Assembly: GCA_030425055.1 (NCBI GenBank)
Contig: JAUHVN010000210.1
Coordinates: 1 to 5,172, forward strand
Length of the DNA: 5,172 nucleotides
Direction: 5' to 3'
DNA from: Actinomycetes bacterium
GTDB lineage: Bacteria > Actinomycetota > Actinomycetes > Actinomycetales > Microbacteriaceae
Position 1 is the first letter of the stretch. Every line of letters begins with the position of its first letter. This document shows positions 4,968-5,172 of the stretch, in pieces. The translations under genes and the position numbers were made by a program. Below the pieces are notes generated by a model. It made no database searches. It was not told where the DNA came from and was given only the letters and a program-made list of their open reading frames with translations.

Positions 4968-5172
4968 CCAGCGGCCCCGGCCCGCGCGCTTGGCGCGGTA
5001 CATCGCCTTGTCGGCGGCATCCAGCAGCTCGGCCGGCCTCAGCTCGTCGTCCGAGCTGATCACTCCGGCCGAGGCCGACATGGTCACGTGGACCCCCGCC
5101 ACGGCGACGGGATCCGACACGATCGTGAGCACGCGCTCGGCCACGGCGTGGGCCTCGTCCTCGCCGACGTCG
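4959..5172 (-). CDS. GGDEF-domain diguanylate cyclase, C-terminal part (partial)
   Basis: The gene enters from the right edge and ends with TGA at 4959-4961, so only about 70 C-terminal residues are present. They match the end of a GGDEF domain: AERVLTIVSDPVAV, then MSASAGVIS (the usual S-x-G-V strand), then LLDAADKAMYRAKRAGRGRW, the characteristic 'LL..AD.AMY.AK..GR.R' ending. The frame is open through 5172, and the true start and the GGDEF active-site loop lie beyond the window, so activity cannot be judged. The GTG that reads as a start at 5144 is internal. GGDEF proteins make cyclic di-GMP from two GTP, the opposite of the EAL enzyme nearby. The domain ends only a few residues before the stop, so GGDEF is the last domain; what precedes it is unknown. 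Confidence 0.88.
   Translation of the reverse strand, partial: DVGEDEAHAVAERVLTIVSDPVAVAGVHVTMSASAGVISSDDELRPAELLDAADKAMYRAKRAGRGRWSA

Noticed and set aside
1..5172. CRISPR array, tRNA, rRNA or tandem repeat array
   Set aside because: No regularly spaced direct repeats and no cloverleaf-like or rRNA-like stretches were seen on reading; the only gaps are short and GC-rich.

Overview
This is a high-GC, tightly packed segment with mostly G/C third codon positions and frequent GTG starts. It looks like chromosomal DNA of an actinobacterium, most likely Microbacteriaceae (Microbacterium-like). That placement is inferred from codon bias, leaderless-looking promoters and a pair of small MGTL-type proteins that I associate with this family. 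No rRNA, tRNA, CRISPR array, insertion sequence or phage integration signature is visible, and composition looks even throughout.

Left part (1-2427, all +): the last codons of an upstream gene overlap by 4 bases (GTGA) a THEM6/4HBT_2-type acyl-CoA thioesterase (30-590). After an 85-base gap comes a two-gene unit separated by 3 bases. Its first gene (676-1119) encodes a 147-residue beta-rich, internally repeated protein ending in a coiled coil. Its second gene (1123-2427) encodes a 434-residue protein with a C2-like beta domain followed by a papain-like cysteine peptidase fold (Q197, C203, H373). This pair is the best candidate in the window for an undescribed system. Its function is unknown.

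Middle (2428-3440): a 128-base structured leader with two inverted repeats precedes a strong Shine-Dalgarno and a single-pass membrane protein with a long Ala/Glu/Arg coiled coil (2556-3071). A hairpin separates it from a convergent ~100-residue gene (3129-3440, -).

Right part (3441-5172): a stand-alone EAL-domain protein with all key catalytic positions (3568-4332, +), a conserved-looking 85-residue protein (4354-4611, -), a second ~100-residue gene paralogous to the one at 3129-3440 but in inverted orientation (4662-4967, +), and the C-terminal end of a GGDEF diguanylate cyclase entering from the right edge (4959-5172, -). A c-di-GMP phosphodiesterase and a cyclase therefore lie within about 700 bases of each other, which suggests a local second-messenger neighbourhood. 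Both paralogs start immediately after a matching TAGGRT-N7-RTG element and are probably leaderless. The intervals outside genes are all short (about 130 bases or less) and are described below.
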